DNA of 64,000 nt. Source: Sideroxydans sp. GTDB lineage: Bacteria; Pseudomonadota; Gammaproteobacteria; Burkholderiales; Gallionellaceae. A program made the position numbers and the translations under genes. The stretch is from the NCBI GenBank assembly GCA_027310725.1, contig DAIDAG010000059.1, positions 1-64,000 of the forward strand, written 5' to 3'. This document shows, one piece after another, positions 7,326 through 15,728 of the stretch. The notes beneath the pieces are model-generated. The model saw only the letters and a list, made by a program, of their open reading frames with translations. It searched no databases and was not told where the DNA came from. Positions within the stretch are counted from its first letter, which is position 1. Each line of letters begins with the position of its first letter.

Positions 7326-7943
7326 ATGTCTTGGAATTTTAATAAGCCGCTGGTCACGATGTGCGATGCTGCGACGAATGAAGCCGATAAGATGCTTTGG
7401 GAAAAAGAAAATCTTGGTGGGATAACGGAAGACAACCATCGCATGCCCATGCCGGTGGTATTGCTGGTTGTTCTGACCGTTCTCACAGCATTCGCGGTCA
7501 CTTTCCCGTTGTGGGGTCAGCGTCCAAATGCAGCCATCTACGAGGGCTACGTGAAAGCGATGAACACTCCTGAAGTGCAGGCGATTCAGGATGATGAAGC
7601 TGCGATGAAAAAGATCGTTCAGATGAATCTGGGTGGTAAATATGACGAGTTGTTGGAGCGCCATCCTCTGGGCATGAATGATCTGCGCATCATCAAGCCA
7701 CAAATAGAAGCCTTGATGGCCAAGGGAGTGGATTTGCAGGAATACAATGTGGTGGGTGATCGAGTCGTCTTGGCAAACTTCGAGGGTAATGTCAAGGCTG
7801 ACGGAACTCCTGAAAGAAAGCAGCCGTGGTGGGACAGGGGCTATACCATCGATATTTTCTACGTAATGTATTTCTTTACGATGGTCATTGTTCTGATCAA
7901 GAGATTGCCGCCGTCAACCTGGCAGCCCAAGCATACTCATTGA
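7326..7943 (+). CDS. Heme-less two-helix oxidase subunit, CcoP-anchor-like
   Basis: 205 residues behind a perfect aggagg ribosome site. Helix 1 (about 42-60) follows a polar N-terminus with ITEDNHRMPMP, reminiscent of the segment before the CcoP anchor, and ends in FPLWGQRPN. A soluble loop of about 110 residues leads to helix 2 (DIFYVMYFFTMVIVL). There is no CXXCH, so it carries no heme c. The FPxWGxRP motif recurs in the protein at 15729-16157. By position it replaces CcoP in a ccoNOP-like order. Whether it is a subunit is inference. Confidence 0.72.
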   Translation: MSWNFNKPLVTMCDAATNEADKMLWEKENLGGITEDNHRMPMPVVLLVVLTVLTAFAVTFPLWGQRPNAAIYEGYVKAMNTPEVQAIQDDEAAMKKIVQMNLGGKYDELLERHPLGMNDLRIIKPQIEALMAKGVDLQEYNVVGDRVVLANFEGNVKADGTPERKQPWWDRGYTIDIFYVMYFFTMVIVLIKRLPPSTWQPKHTH

Positions 7944-7955
7944 TTTAAATGAAAG

Positions 7956-7983
7956 GGATTGGCCTGAAACTTCGGGCCAATCC
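7956..7983 (+). terminator. Hairpin after the core oxidase genes
   Basis: A 9-bp stem (ggattggcc / ggccaatcc) with a 10-base loop follows the stop of the two-helix protein by 12 bases. There is no T-run, so it may be a transcript-stabilising hairpin or a weak terminator separating the core oxidase genes from the later part of the locus. Confidence 0.5.
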
Positions 7984-8016
7984 GGTTAGCCTGCAAAATA
8001 TATAGGAGTAGTCATC

Positions 8017-8121
8017 ATGATAGAAGTCGATTTCGGTCCCGGAGTGCTTGGCGGGATAATATTGGTGGTATTTATAGCGCCGACGATCTACTCGTTCTTT
8101 ATTGATCGTATCAAAAAGTAG
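8017..8121 (+). CDS. Single-helix membrane microprotein, 34 residues
   Basis: The frame encodes 34 residues, MIEVDFGPGVLGG then a helix (IILVVFIAPTIYSFFI) and a basic end DRIKK. A taggag ribosome site lies 8 bases before the ATG. The acidic N-terminus and basic C-terminus suggest the C-terminus is in the cytoplasm. It stands alone between a hairpin and a structured intergenic stretch. It resembles the other microproteins of this locus in length and layout, not in exact sequence. Confidence 0.72.
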   Translation: MIEVDFGPGVLGGIILVVFIAPTIYSFFIDRIKK

Positions 8122-8350
8122 TCGAATACAGCTTCAGCCGGAATCAAATTCCGCAGCGCGGTTGAAGCTATTTTGATAGGATGCATGATGGTGCAAATGG
8201 CGCGCTCCGGTTGAATCGGGTGCCCCGCCTGAAATCAGGACAAAGCCATCCAATTCTGTTGAGATGAAAGTAAACCCGCTCAAATAATTGAGCGGTATGG
8301 AACCCCGGTCAATGCCGGGGTTTCTAATCAGTAGTTATCCCATTGGTGTA
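8122..8350 (+). other. Structured intergenic region with two hairpins
   Basis: No gene is seen here. It contains a perfect hairpin with arms ccgctcaa / ttgagcgg at 8276-8295 (loop ataa) and a second with arms aaccccgg / ccggggtt at 8301-8322 followed by a weak T-rich tail. The second resembles a terminator. The preceding 150 bases are rich in short complementary runs and could form a leader RNA, but I match them to no known riboswitch. Confidence 0.45.
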
Positions 8351-8360
8351 GGAGTCAACG

Positions 8361-8663
8361 ATTCAAATCTCCGATCTAAATTCTGCCATCCCCGCTATTT
8401 CGCAAATAAATCCAGAAATTTCTCCAAAACTTGACCTCAGTATCGAAGGGATGCGCAGTCAACAGTTTAGTGAGTGGATTTTCGTATTTTTGCTGATAAG
8501 CATCATTATCTTTTCGGGGATCGTCATTGCTTTTATGTTCAGCAAGAATCGACCGAAAGAGATGAAAGTGGGTGAACGATTCATGTTTACTGCAATAATA
8601 ATGGGTATAGTCGTTGCTGTGATTGTAGGCGCGGTGCAAATGCTGGGCGGCTATCTTTTCTGA
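8361..8663 (+). CDS. Two-helix membrane protein, probable ATT start
   Basis: The frame is open from 8352. The only ATG, at 8451, has gaaggg touching it and no spacing, so it is a poor start. A good GGAG at 8351-8354 is placed 6 bases before ATT at 8361, which would add 30 residues (starting QISDLNSAIPAIS after Met) and give 100 residues in all. ATT is a rare start known from genes such as infC. The protein has two helices (EWIFVFLLISIIIFSGIVIAF and FTAIIMGIVVAVIVGAV). Its function is unknown; context makes it an oxidase accessory protein. If ATT is wrong the gene is 8451-8663. Confidence 0.6.
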   Translation: MQISDLNSAIPAISQINPEISPKLDLSIEGMRSQQFSEWIFVFLLISIIIFSGIVIAFMFSKNRPKEMKVGERFMFTAIIMGIVVAVIVGAVQMLGGYLF

Positions 8664-8684
8664 ATATTTTGGTGGAGAAATCTA

Positions 8685-8963
8685 ATGGCTAATTTTATTG
8701 AAACTCTTCCCGATGGTTGGACCATATATCTGTGGTTGATTATTGGAGCAGTAATTATCCTGGCCGTCGTTTACTGGATACGTTGGGGCATAAAAAATGA
8801 GCAGTTTGATGAAGATATCAAATATGTGCTTTTCGACGAAAAAGATCGGGCCAAGATGGCTCCGGAGGAATTTGCAAAAAGCCAGTCTGTGATCAAATCC
8901 CAGATCGCAAGCCGCGATCGATTTTTGGCCGCAGATGCCGAGAAACGCAAGTCCGGGGCATGA
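8685..8963 (+). CDS. ccoS: CcoS-like oxidase assembly protein
   Basis: 92 residues. One membrane helix (about 14-33) is followed by WGIKNEQFDEDIKYVLFDEKD, which matches the conserved segment after the helix in CcoS (W-x5-GQFDD-x6-R-x-LFDD). CcoS is needed to insert cofactors into cbb3 oxidases. About 40 extra charged residues at the C-terminus are unusual for CcoS. It overlaps the next gene by four bases (ATGA). Confidence 0.72.
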   Translation: MANFIETLPDGWTIYLWLIIGAVIILAVVYWIRWGIKNEQFDEDIKYVLFDEKDRAKMAPEEFAKSQSVIKSQIASRDRFLAADAEKRKSGA

Positions 8964-9442
8964 AGCGCGGAGAAAAAGCCGTACTGGCCATTATTGGCCT
9001 GGTGTTAGCTGCCGGGCTGCTTAAATCCCTGCTGCAAGTTGAAGGTCAGCACGATCGGGACATCCCTTTCTATAGTACCGCAAGCGCCGACGTGGCCAGG
9101 AAAGCGACGGATATCTACCGCAGCAATAATTGCAAGGACTGCCATTCACTATGGACGCTGAAAGACGCATTGCAGTCGGTGCCGGCGCCCATGTTGGACG
9201 GAATCGGTTCATTACGCACAGAATCCTGGATCTACAATTATCTTTCATCTGCGGACCCGCAGTCAGTACTGCCCTCAAGACTGAAGAAGGAGTATCGGAT
9301 GCCTTCCTACTCGAAAATGCCTGATGAAGAGCGGCGCGTTCTATCAGAGTACTTGGCAAGTCTAAAGGTTAAAGACTGGTATCTGGAAGAGACAAAGAAA
9401 TCCGAGTACGAGAAATTGACCGGAACGGAGCCCCCAAAATGA
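8960..9442 (+). CDS. Membrane-anchored monoheme cytochrome c
   Basis: 160 residues. A signal anchor starting MKRGEK is followed by a periplasmic domain with a single CKDCH site at Cys58-His62. MLDGIGS and the YNYL segment after it parallel the cytochrome at 2316-2897. A methionine near PSYSKMPD is a candidate sixth ligand. It overlaps its neighbours by ATGA at both ends, so it is tightly coupled to the CcoS-like protein and the next membrane protein. Probably an electron-transfer subunit of the oxidase. Confidence 0.85.
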   Translation: MKRGEKAVLAIIGLVLAAGLLKSLLQVEGQHDRDIPFYSTASADVARKATDIYRSNNCKDCHSLWTLKDALQSVPAPMLDGIGSLRTESWIYNYLSSADPQSVLPSRLKKEYRMPSYSKMPDEERRVLSEYLASLKVKDWYLEETKKSEYEKLTGTEPPK

Positions 9443-9885
9443 AGCACAGATATCTAACGGGACTGGTTGCACTGCTGGCAGGCGTAGCGCTGAATCATTT
9501 GGGCGACAGGTTGCTGGGAGTAAAGTTGGAGCTGTTTTCCGGCTTGTCGACATTCAGTTTTGCCTGGGGAGTGGATTTGTTCGTATTGCCATTTTTTGTC
9601 GGTTTGGTCGTGTCATGGATATTCGGCATGGGTGGAAAATGGTTGTGCTATTTTCCACCGTTGATAGTGCGTAGCATAAGTTATGCGGAAATCTTGTATG
9701 TCACCGGCATTCCGCATGGAAGCATTTTGCACCCGATGGGTTGGTGGGGATTTTATGTGATCCTGGCGATGGAAGCTGCGGGCATAGGCGGAATAGTCGG
9801 GGAAGTCATGATCAAGAAAGTATATGGGCGATCGAAAGTGAAGGCCCCCGCGAGCAATCAGTCGGTCGCGGAAAGGAACTCCTGA
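9439..9885 (+). CDS. Membrane protein of unknown function in the oxidase operon
   Basis: 148 residues with about four hydrophobic segments. Recognisable features are ALNHLGDRLLG near the N-terminus and the loop GIPHGSILHPMGWWGFYV near residue 95, with histidines that could sit at the membrane face. I do not recognise a family. The start overlaps the preceding cytochrome stop (ATGA) and the stop overlaps the next start (TGATG), so it is translated as part of a coupled series. Confidence 0.7.
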   Translation: MKHRYLTGLVALLAGVALNHLGDRLLGVKLELFSGLSTFSFAWGVDLFVLPFFVGLVVSWIFGMGGKWLCYFPPLIVRSISYAEILYVTGIPHGSILHPMGWWGFYVILAMEAAGIGGIVGEVMIKKVYGRSKVKAPASNQSVAERNS

Positions 9886-10943
9886 TGTCAAAAATGGACA
9901 AAAAAATCATATTGAGTCCGGCGGAACAACTTCGAAGAAAGCGGTTTTTTGCAGCCACGATAATAACCTGCATAGCGTTGGTGGTTATCGGAGGGAGTTT
10001 GCATGTGGTCAAATTGGGGTCGATACGCATGGGGGAAATGCGGGCTTTGGCTACCTACAACCTTAAAGAAGAATCGACGAGGATACGTGCTGCCGGTGAA
10101 GACATTGCCCTGCACGAAGAAAACGAGAGCCGCAAGAACCAATCGGCAGGTTATACGGTGGCTGAGGCAGAGGCACTGTTGCCAAAAGAACAGTGGCAAG
10201 AGCTGGATAGCATGATAACGATTCCGGCCGGGAAATTTATGATGGGTACCAATCTGAAAAACGCGGATGCGGCTTCCCACCCTCAGCATACGGTCAATTT
10301 GGAAGCATTCCGGATTGATAAATATTTGGTTACCAACGCGCAATATGCAAGATTCATTGCGGCAACCGGACATCGCCCGCCATCAGACTGGAAAAACGGA
10401 AAAATTCAAGAAGGTACCCAGCAATATCCCGTTACGCTGGTCAATTGGTACGATGCCGCAGCCTATGCGAAATGGGCGGGAAAGCGTTTGCCGACAGAGG
10501 CAGAATGGGAAAAGGCGGCGCGGGGTACGGACGGCAGACGTTGGCCGTGGGGCAATGAAATGGATCCGGCCCGGTTGAATACTTACTACAACGTGGGCTC
10601 GGCGACCAATGTTACAACCTATTCCAATGGAGTGAGTCCGTATGGCGTATATGACATGGCCGGAAATGTAAACGAATGGGTAGAGGACGATTTCCTGCCG
10701 TACAAAGGAACGGATGCGGAAGCCGAGGTATTCAAGGGAAAAGTCGCCAAAGTCCAGAACGAGCAGGATCAGGCGATGAAAGTTGCCGATTTGGTGCCGG
10801 TAAACAAGTACTACAAAGTATTGCGCGGCGGCTCATGGAAGGGCGATCCATTTTCGACCGCGACATACCACAGAGACTATTCCTGGCCCAATTATGCCTC
10901 CGATTTTTATGGATTTCGCTGTGCATCGAGTGTGAAAAACTAA
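9885..10943 (+). CDS. Membrane-anchored formylglycine-generating-enzyme-like protein
   Basis: 352 residues. A short cytoplasmic N-terminus and one helix (about 20-40) precede a periplasmic FGE/SUMF1-type domain. Signature parts are IPAGKFMMGTN, HPQHTVNLEAFRIDKYLVTN, RLPTEAEWEKAARG, YGVYDMAGNVNEWVEDDF and VLRGGSWKGDP, ending FRCASS. In true FGEs a cysteine near the C-terminus is catalytic; many relatives lack catalysis and act as binding or assembly proteins (for example nitrous-oxide and nitrite reductase-linked forms). The domain call is firm. Its role in an oxidase operon, with no sulfatase nearby, is unknown. Confidence 0.85.
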   Translation: MSKMDKKIILSPAEQLRRKRFFAATIITCIALVVIGGSLHVVKLGSIRMGEMRALATYNLKEESTRIRAAGEDIALHEENESRKNQSAGYTVAEAEALLPKEQWQELDSMITIPAGKFMMGTNLKNADAASHPQHTVNLEAFRIDKYLVTNAQYARFIAATGHRPPSDWKNGKIQEGTQQYPVTLVNWYDAAAYAKWAGKRLPTEAEWEKAARGTDGRRWPWGNEMDPARLNTYYNVGSATNVTTYSNGVSPYGVYDMAGNVNEWVEDDFLPYKGTDAEAEVFKGKVAKVQNEQDQAMKVADLVPVNKYYKVLRGGSWKGDPFSTATYHRDYSWPNYASDFYGFRCASSVKN

Positions 10944-10962
10944 TTATATTCGAAGGTAAATC

Positions 10963-11211
10963 ATGAACCACACATGCATGAGAGCAGGCCTGATTCTTAC
11001 AGGGCTGGTTGTAACGCCGCTGGCACAAGCGGCGGTCGATAGCTACCGATTCGCACACGTTACTATTGCAACGCCCTGGTACATTTTCATCTTCCTTTTG
11101 ATGGGGATTTTTGCACCATTTGTACTAATGGCTGTGCTGGCGTGGCGAAATGCCATGCGAAAGACATCTAATGACGTTACGGAAGAAGGCCAGAAACCTT
11201 CGCATCAATAA
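10963..11211 (+). CDS. Small single-pass membrane protein
   Basis: 82 residues. A signal peptide ends near PLAQA, followed by VDSYRFAHVTIATPW, one membrane helix (YIFIFLLMGIFAPFVLMAVL) and a basic then acidic cytoplasmic tail. A gaaggt motif precedes the ATG. It is one of the small membrane proteins of unknown function of this locus and is likely co-transcribed with its neighbours. Confidence 0.68.
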   Translation: MNHTCMRAGLILTGLVVTPLAQAAVDSYRFAHVTIATPWYIFIFLLMGIFAPFVLMAVLAWRNAMRKTSNDVTEEGQKPSHQ

Positions 11212-11230
11212 CACATTCAATGAAAATCAT

Positions 11231-11608
11231 ATGACACTCTTCGGATTATCGATTACTCGAATCTTCCCGGTTTTGCTGGCCTTCCTGTTCTCAATCTCTT
11301 GTGCTCTTCCCGCGTATGCAGAAGAAGCTCCGCACGAAGGTGAAAGCGCTCAGATTTTGCAGTCCTTCAATAAACAACACAGGGAAACGGAACATGCAAA
11401 ATCAATCACCGACAAGGACAAGCAGCGCGTCATGTTTTTGTTGGGAGTGTCATTGCTGACCCTCGTTCTGATTACCGGGGGATTGGGGATCGCCATGGGG
11501 CTGTTCGGGAAATCAGTGTTCGTGGCACACATGATATTCGCCGGGCTCAGTATGACTCTGGCAGTGGTTCACGCGGTCGTGGCGTTAGTGTGGTTTTATC
11601 CCTTTTAG
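11231..11608 (+). CDS. Small membrane protein with histidine-bearing helices
   Basis: 125 residues from the ATG at 11231; the longer frame from 11150 overlaps the previous gene and lacks the signal peptide at its start. The signal peptide ends at AYA, followed by a charged region with several histidines and two helices (residues about 70-90 and 97-122). The last helix contains VAHMIFAGLSM and AVVHAVVALVW, whose spaced histidines could bind heme, but I cannot show that. Function unknown; oxidase context. Confidence 0.68.
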   Translation: MTLFGLSITRIFPVLLAFLFSISCALPAYAEEAPHEGESAQILQSFNKQHRETEHAKSITDKDKQRVMFLLGVSLLTLVLITGGLGIAMGLFGKSVFVAHMIFAGLSMTLAVVHAVVALVWFYPF

Positions 11609-11727
11609 AGATTTAACAGTCAGATTCTGTTTGTTGCTCTTACAAGATATTGCATTCTGATGTCCCCTCCCAAGCATCGACAAACGTCATTCCCGTCAAA
11701 GCCCAAGTAATTATTTCGAGTCTGCCG

Positions 11728-14367
11728 ATGCCACTGAACCAACCTTCAAACATCAATTCAGGAAGCGCGCACAAGGTATGGTGGCTGGTGGCTGTCCTGT
11801 ATTGTTTTTCGGGCCTGACAAGTCTTGCCTATGAAGTGCTCTGGTCGCGCATGTTGTCCATGCAATTCGGGGTGAGTATCTTCGGTGTGGTGCTGACTGT
11901 TGCGGCCTTCATGCTCGGATTGGGATCGGGTAGCCTGGCGGGAATCAAATGGGCAAAGCAAAGCAAAGAACCCATAACCATATTTGCGGTTCTTGAGATT
12001 GGGATCGCCATATATGCCCTTCTGCTTCCATTATTGCTCCGCTCATCAAACGGCTGGATGGAAGGGGTCGCAAGTCAGTTGACCTTGCTGCAGTGGTATC
12101 TGTTGCAGGGTGCCGGAGCATTTTGCCTGTTGCTTATTCCGGCATTCGCCATGGGAGCAGGCTTTGCGCTGGTACTGAAGACGGTTGAGCAAACGCCAAT
12201 TTCGCTGGGAAAGATCTACGGCCTGAATACGTTGGGAGGAGTTGCCGGGGCAATATTTCCGTTATGGAGTTTACCGGCAATCGGCTGGACCGATTCGGTG
12301 AGAATCATGGCGATGGTTGGTATGGGAGTCGGCATTTCGGCATTGGCTGTGTCTCGTTCTGTAAATCGGGCAAAACCGCTGCTTCAGGAAAAAGAGAATA
12401 GAAGCGAACGGCCGCCTATCTCTGCGCTGATGGTTTATGCAGGAATCGGAGCCGGGAGCATCATGCTTGAGATAGGCTGGGTGCGGCTATACGGCATGAT
12501 CATGCTGCGCACAGAATATGTGCTCGGTCTGATCCTGGCAGTGTTCCTCCTGGGGATCGCGCTGGGAAGCATGTTCCTGCCACGACTGAAAAAATACGGT
12601 CTGTCCGCTTTTATGCCGTTTGTAATCGGCGGGGGGGTGCTGTTGGGCTTATTGATGTTGCCTGCCACTTCTGCATGGATCGAGCAGAGCGATTTCAAAT
12701 CGTTTTTCTGGGCGACGACGTACCAGGCCCTGATCCTCGGAGTATTTACACTCCCGATCACATTGGCTCTGGGCGCTTGGCTGCCGCTGATGGCAAGCCG
12801 TTACGATGATGCAGAGTCCAGCGGTGTGTGGCTGTATGGGGCGAACTGTCTGGGTGGCAGTGCCGGGGCAGTAATTGCCTGTTTGATATTCATTCCTTTG
12901 CTAGGCAGTGTAGGGATGGTTGCCCTATGTGCAGTTGCGATAACGGCATTGGGCCTGATCTGGGTCAAGTCACGCTGGGCATGGCTCGGATTTGCCTTTA
13001 TGCTTGTGGCAGCATGGTCATTGCGCACCATGCCTCCTGTGCATGAGTTACTGCCCAGAATCGAAGCGGATAGCCGTAATCTCTACCTGTATGAAGATGC
13101 GATTTCATTGACCCATGTTGTCCAACAACCGGATGGGCAGCGGGTTTTGCTGAGCGATCTGCAGCGTATGGATGCATCTACCGACCCGAGTGCGGTAGAG
13201 ATACAGAAAGATCAGGCCAGGCTCGCATTGCTGCTGCATCCGGCACCCAAAAGTGTATTGTTCCTTGGATTGGGGACCGGGATTTCGGCGGCGGGATCGA
13301 AGCCGTTTCCAAGCCTGATTCGAAGTGCAGTGGAATTATCACAGGGCTCGATTAATTCGGCCAAGTACCTCTTCTCCCCAGTAAATGGCAATATTCTGGA
13401 TCAAGTGCAAATTCAAAGGGACGATGCCAGGCATTTCCTAAGCAGCACGCAACGTCACTACGATGTCATCGTCGGTGATTTGTTTCACCCGGATATTGCT
13501 GGAATGGGGTCGCTGCTCTCAGTGCAACAGTTTGAAAGAGCAAAAAATCGTTTGAACAGGGGCGGGGTATTTGTGCAATGGTTGGCCCTTAATCAGTTCG
13601 AGATAGAATCGCTCAAGGTGGTGCTGCGGAGCTTTCAGCACGTATATCCGAACGCTCAATTATTCATGGATGGCATGCACTTGGCTTTGGTCGGGCCAGA
13701 AAATGAATTTTCCGGAGCAAATGCGATATTGCAGAACTTGGAACGGATGAATCCGGCGGAACAAAGCCAGGCAACAGGAGCCGAAGGTGCATGGACCTGG
13801 ATAGGGCGATACTGGGGCCCAATAGATGAAATGAACGGACCGCTTCAGGACGAGTGGGAGCCGTATATAGAATATAAACTGCCTCGAGCCCGTTACGATG
13901 GCAATGTAAACCTCGCAAATTTGATGTTGTGGTTGTTACAGCGCCACCCGGAGCCTGAAGCTGCGATGCGGCTATTGGCTATCGATGCAAATGACAAGAG
14001 TAAATTCGGGCGAGACTATGTGGCGACCGAGCTTACAGTTCGTGCGTGGGTTCTATCCATTCAAGGTGATGCAGCAAAGGCGGGGAATCTGATTTGGTTG
14101 GCCTATCAGGCCAACCCCCGGGATCGCTGGATAGCAAATTCACTAGCTGATAGCATGTGGCAATCCCTCACACAGGCCAAGGATCATGGCCTGAGCGAAC
14201 GTGATGCCTTGCAGCGCATCATTAAGGTGTACCCAGACCATGTGGGTGCCTTGCGCGCCCTGTGGCATCTGGAATCAACGGAGGGTAAACCACAAGCCGC
14301 CGAGCAGTATCGTTCGCGTTTGCTTGCAAATTCGCCCCTGGACAGTGAAGCGAAATCAATTCAATGA
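11728..14367 (+). CDS. Fused polytopic membrane / spermidine-synthase-like protein
   Basis: About 879 residues from ATG 11728; a TTG at 11650 would add 26 polar residues. The first 450 residues hold about 12-14 membrane helices with FSGLTSLAYEVLWSRMLS and IMLEIGWVRLYG, the repeated SLxYExxW-R motif typical of fused transporter/spermidine synthases. A Rossmann-type aminopropyltransferase domain follows (VLFLGLGTG, then VQIQRDDARHFL and DVIVGDLFHPD). The last 150 residues look helical and repeat-like. Such fusions are common in proteobacteria, with uncertain substrates; polyamine synthesis is not shown. Its place between oxidase genes is striking. Confidence 0.78.
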   Translation: MPLNQPSNINSGSAHKVWWLVAVLYCFSGLTSLAYEVLWSRMLSMQFGVSIFGVVLTVAAFMLGLGSGSLAGIKWAKQSKEPITIFAVLEIGIAIYALLLPLLLRSSNGWMEGVASQLTLLQWYLLQGAGAFCLLLIPAFAMGAGFALVLKTVEQTPISLGKIYGLNTLGGVAGAIFPLWSLPAIGWTDSVRIMAMVGMGVGISALAVSRSVNRAKPLLQEKENRSERPPISALMVYAGIGAGSIMLEIGWVRLYGMIMLRTEYVLGLILAVFLLGIALGSMFLPRLKKYGLSAFMPFVIGGGVLLGLLMLPATSAWIEQSDFKSFFWATTYQALILGVFTLPITLALGAWLPLMASRYDDAESSGVWLYGANCLGGSAGAVIACLIFIPLLGSVGMVALCAVAITALGLIWVKSRWAWLGFAFMLVAAWSLRTMPPVHELLPRIEADSRNLYLYEDAISLTHVVQQPDGQRVLLSDLQRMDASTDPSAVEIQKDQARLALLLHPAPKSVLFLGLGTGISAAGSKPFPSLIRSAVELSQGSINSAKYLFSPVNGNILDQVQIQRDDARHFLSSTQRHYDVIVGDLFHPDIAGMGSLLSVQQFERAKNRLNRGGVFVQWLALNQFEIESLKVVLRSFQHVYPNAQLFMDGMHLALVGPENEFSGANAILQNLERMNPAEQSQATGAEGAWTWIGRYWGPIDEMNGPLQDEWEPYIEYKLPRARYDGNVNLANLMLWLLQRHPEPEAAMRLLAIDANDKSKFGRDYVATELTVRAWVLSIQGDAAKAGNLIWLAYQANPRDRWIANSLADSMWQSLTQAKDHGLSERDALQRIIKVYPDHVGALRALWHLESTEGKPQAAEQYRSRLLANSPLDSEAKSIQ

Positions 14368-14400
14368 GCTTCAAATTAAGTAGTTAATTAAGAGGTATAC

Positions 14401-15717
14401 ATGTCCTCCAGTATGAACAAAGTGCTATCCAGCATTCCGGTCAAAGTGATCGGTACCGGTATGAAAAAGCGAGCTGGCAATTACCAATGGAAGAGGCGCG
14501 CGATTCAGACGATCATTCTGGCTTTACTGGTGATCATCCCGGTATCCGGACTATTCCGGATTGACCCCGAAAATGGAGCGCTGGTTGTGCTGGGCTGGCA
14601 AATCTGGTTCGCCGATTTCTTTTTGATATCCGGCCTATGGATCATGATAGCCAGCGCATTGGTCGCGCTGTATTCCATTGCAGGAACGGTATTTTGCGGA
14701 TGGGCCTGCCCGCAAAATACCGTTGCTGAATGGGCAAATCACATGACGCATAAATTGCTTGGCAAGCGTGCCGAAGTCAGTTTGATCGGCGAAGCGCCGA
14801 AAGTGGCTGCTGCCAAAAACAAGGCGCTGAACTGGACGTTGCTGGCGCTTTCGTTTATAGGCGCAGCGATGTTTTTTGCGTTGTTGCCGTTATTGTATTT
14901 CTACCCGCCGGATGTGGTTTGGTCCTTTATGATTTTCAGAACAGACACGAGACTGGCCGGTTCCTTGTACTGGATATATTCAGTGTGGGTGATGATTATC
15001 CTGCTGGATATAGCGGTGCTCAGGCATTTCTGGTGCCGTTTTGCATGTGTCTACAGGGTTTGGCAACACTCGTTCAAAACCAAGGAGACCTTGCACGTGC
15101 TTTACGACGCCAGCCGGGCTGACGAATGCGAAAAATGCAATTACTGCGTGACGACTTGTTTTATCGAGTTGGATCCGCGCAAAACTGAAATTTATGACAG
15201 TTGCATAAATTGCGGTGATTGCATTGATGCCTGCAATAATTTACATGCAAAGAAGGGCGGAGTAGGCTTGCTACGGTTTGAGTTCGGGCAGCGAACAGCA
15301 GGCAAGGTTCAGAGGCTGCGGGACAACACGGTGTTGTTGCTAGCAAGATTCCGCTGGACTGCTCCCTTCGCGGCTCTGGGTATCGTCTTGTTTGCATGGG
15401 GTGTGTGGTCTTACCAGCCATATCACATAGCGGTAGGATATCTGCAGACGGCACACAATCAATCTGCACGCGATTACCGCATCGAGATATCGAGCAAACG
15501 TTATCGCCCATCCGAACTGAGCGTTGCGGTAGAAGGTTTGCCAGAGGGTGCATTTACCCTGAGCAAACCCAAAGTAATCATGGATACGGTCAGTAGAACA
15601 TCGGTGTTTCTTACGGTGTCACCTAAATTGGAGCGTGGCCTGCATCCTTTTGCGGTGGTGGTTCGCTCCACTGACGGCTGGATCGGACGTTTCAATCTGC
15701 AGCATTTTGTGGAATAG
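14401..15717 (+). CDS. ccoG: Cytochrome oxidase accessory protein CcoG
   Basis: 438 residues. CcoG/FixG is a membrane iron-sulfur protein that acts in copper handling during cbb3 assembly. About five helices carry the conserved FCGWACPQNTVAEW near residue 100. Two cysteine clusters follow: Cys243, 246, 249, 253 and Cys268, 271, 274, 278, typical for two [4Fe-4S] centres. The last 110 residues form the Ig-like FixG C-terminal domain. Length is slightly shorter than usual (about 460-480). No copper ATPase CcoI is present nearby. Confidence 0.92.
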   Translation: MSSSMNKVLSSIPVKVIGTGMKKRAGNYQWKRRAIQTIILALLVIIPVSGLFRIDPENGALVVLGWQIWFADFFLISGLWIMIASALVALYSIAGTVFCGWACPQNTVAEWANHMTHKLLGKRAEVSLIGEAPKVAAAKNKALNWTLLALSFIGAAMFFALLPLLYFYPPDVVWSFMIFRTDTRLAGSLYWIYSVWVMIILLDIAVLRHFWCRFACVYRVWQHSFKTKETLHVLYDASRADECEKCNYCVTTCFIELDPRKTEIYDSCINCGDCIDACNNLHAKKGGVGLLRFEFGQRTAGKVQRLRDNTVLLLARFRWTAPFAALGIVLFAWGVWSYQPYHIAVGYLQTAHNQSARDYRIEISSKRYRPSELSVAVEGLPEGAFTLSKPKVIMDTVSRTSVFLTVSPKLERGLHPFAVVVRSTDGWIGRFNLQHFVE

Positions 15718-15728
15718 GAGTACTAGTC

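Noticed and set aside
8122-8350. GEMM or other known riboswitch
   Set aside because: Some short words resemble the c-di-GMP riboswitch core, but order and pairing do not fit.
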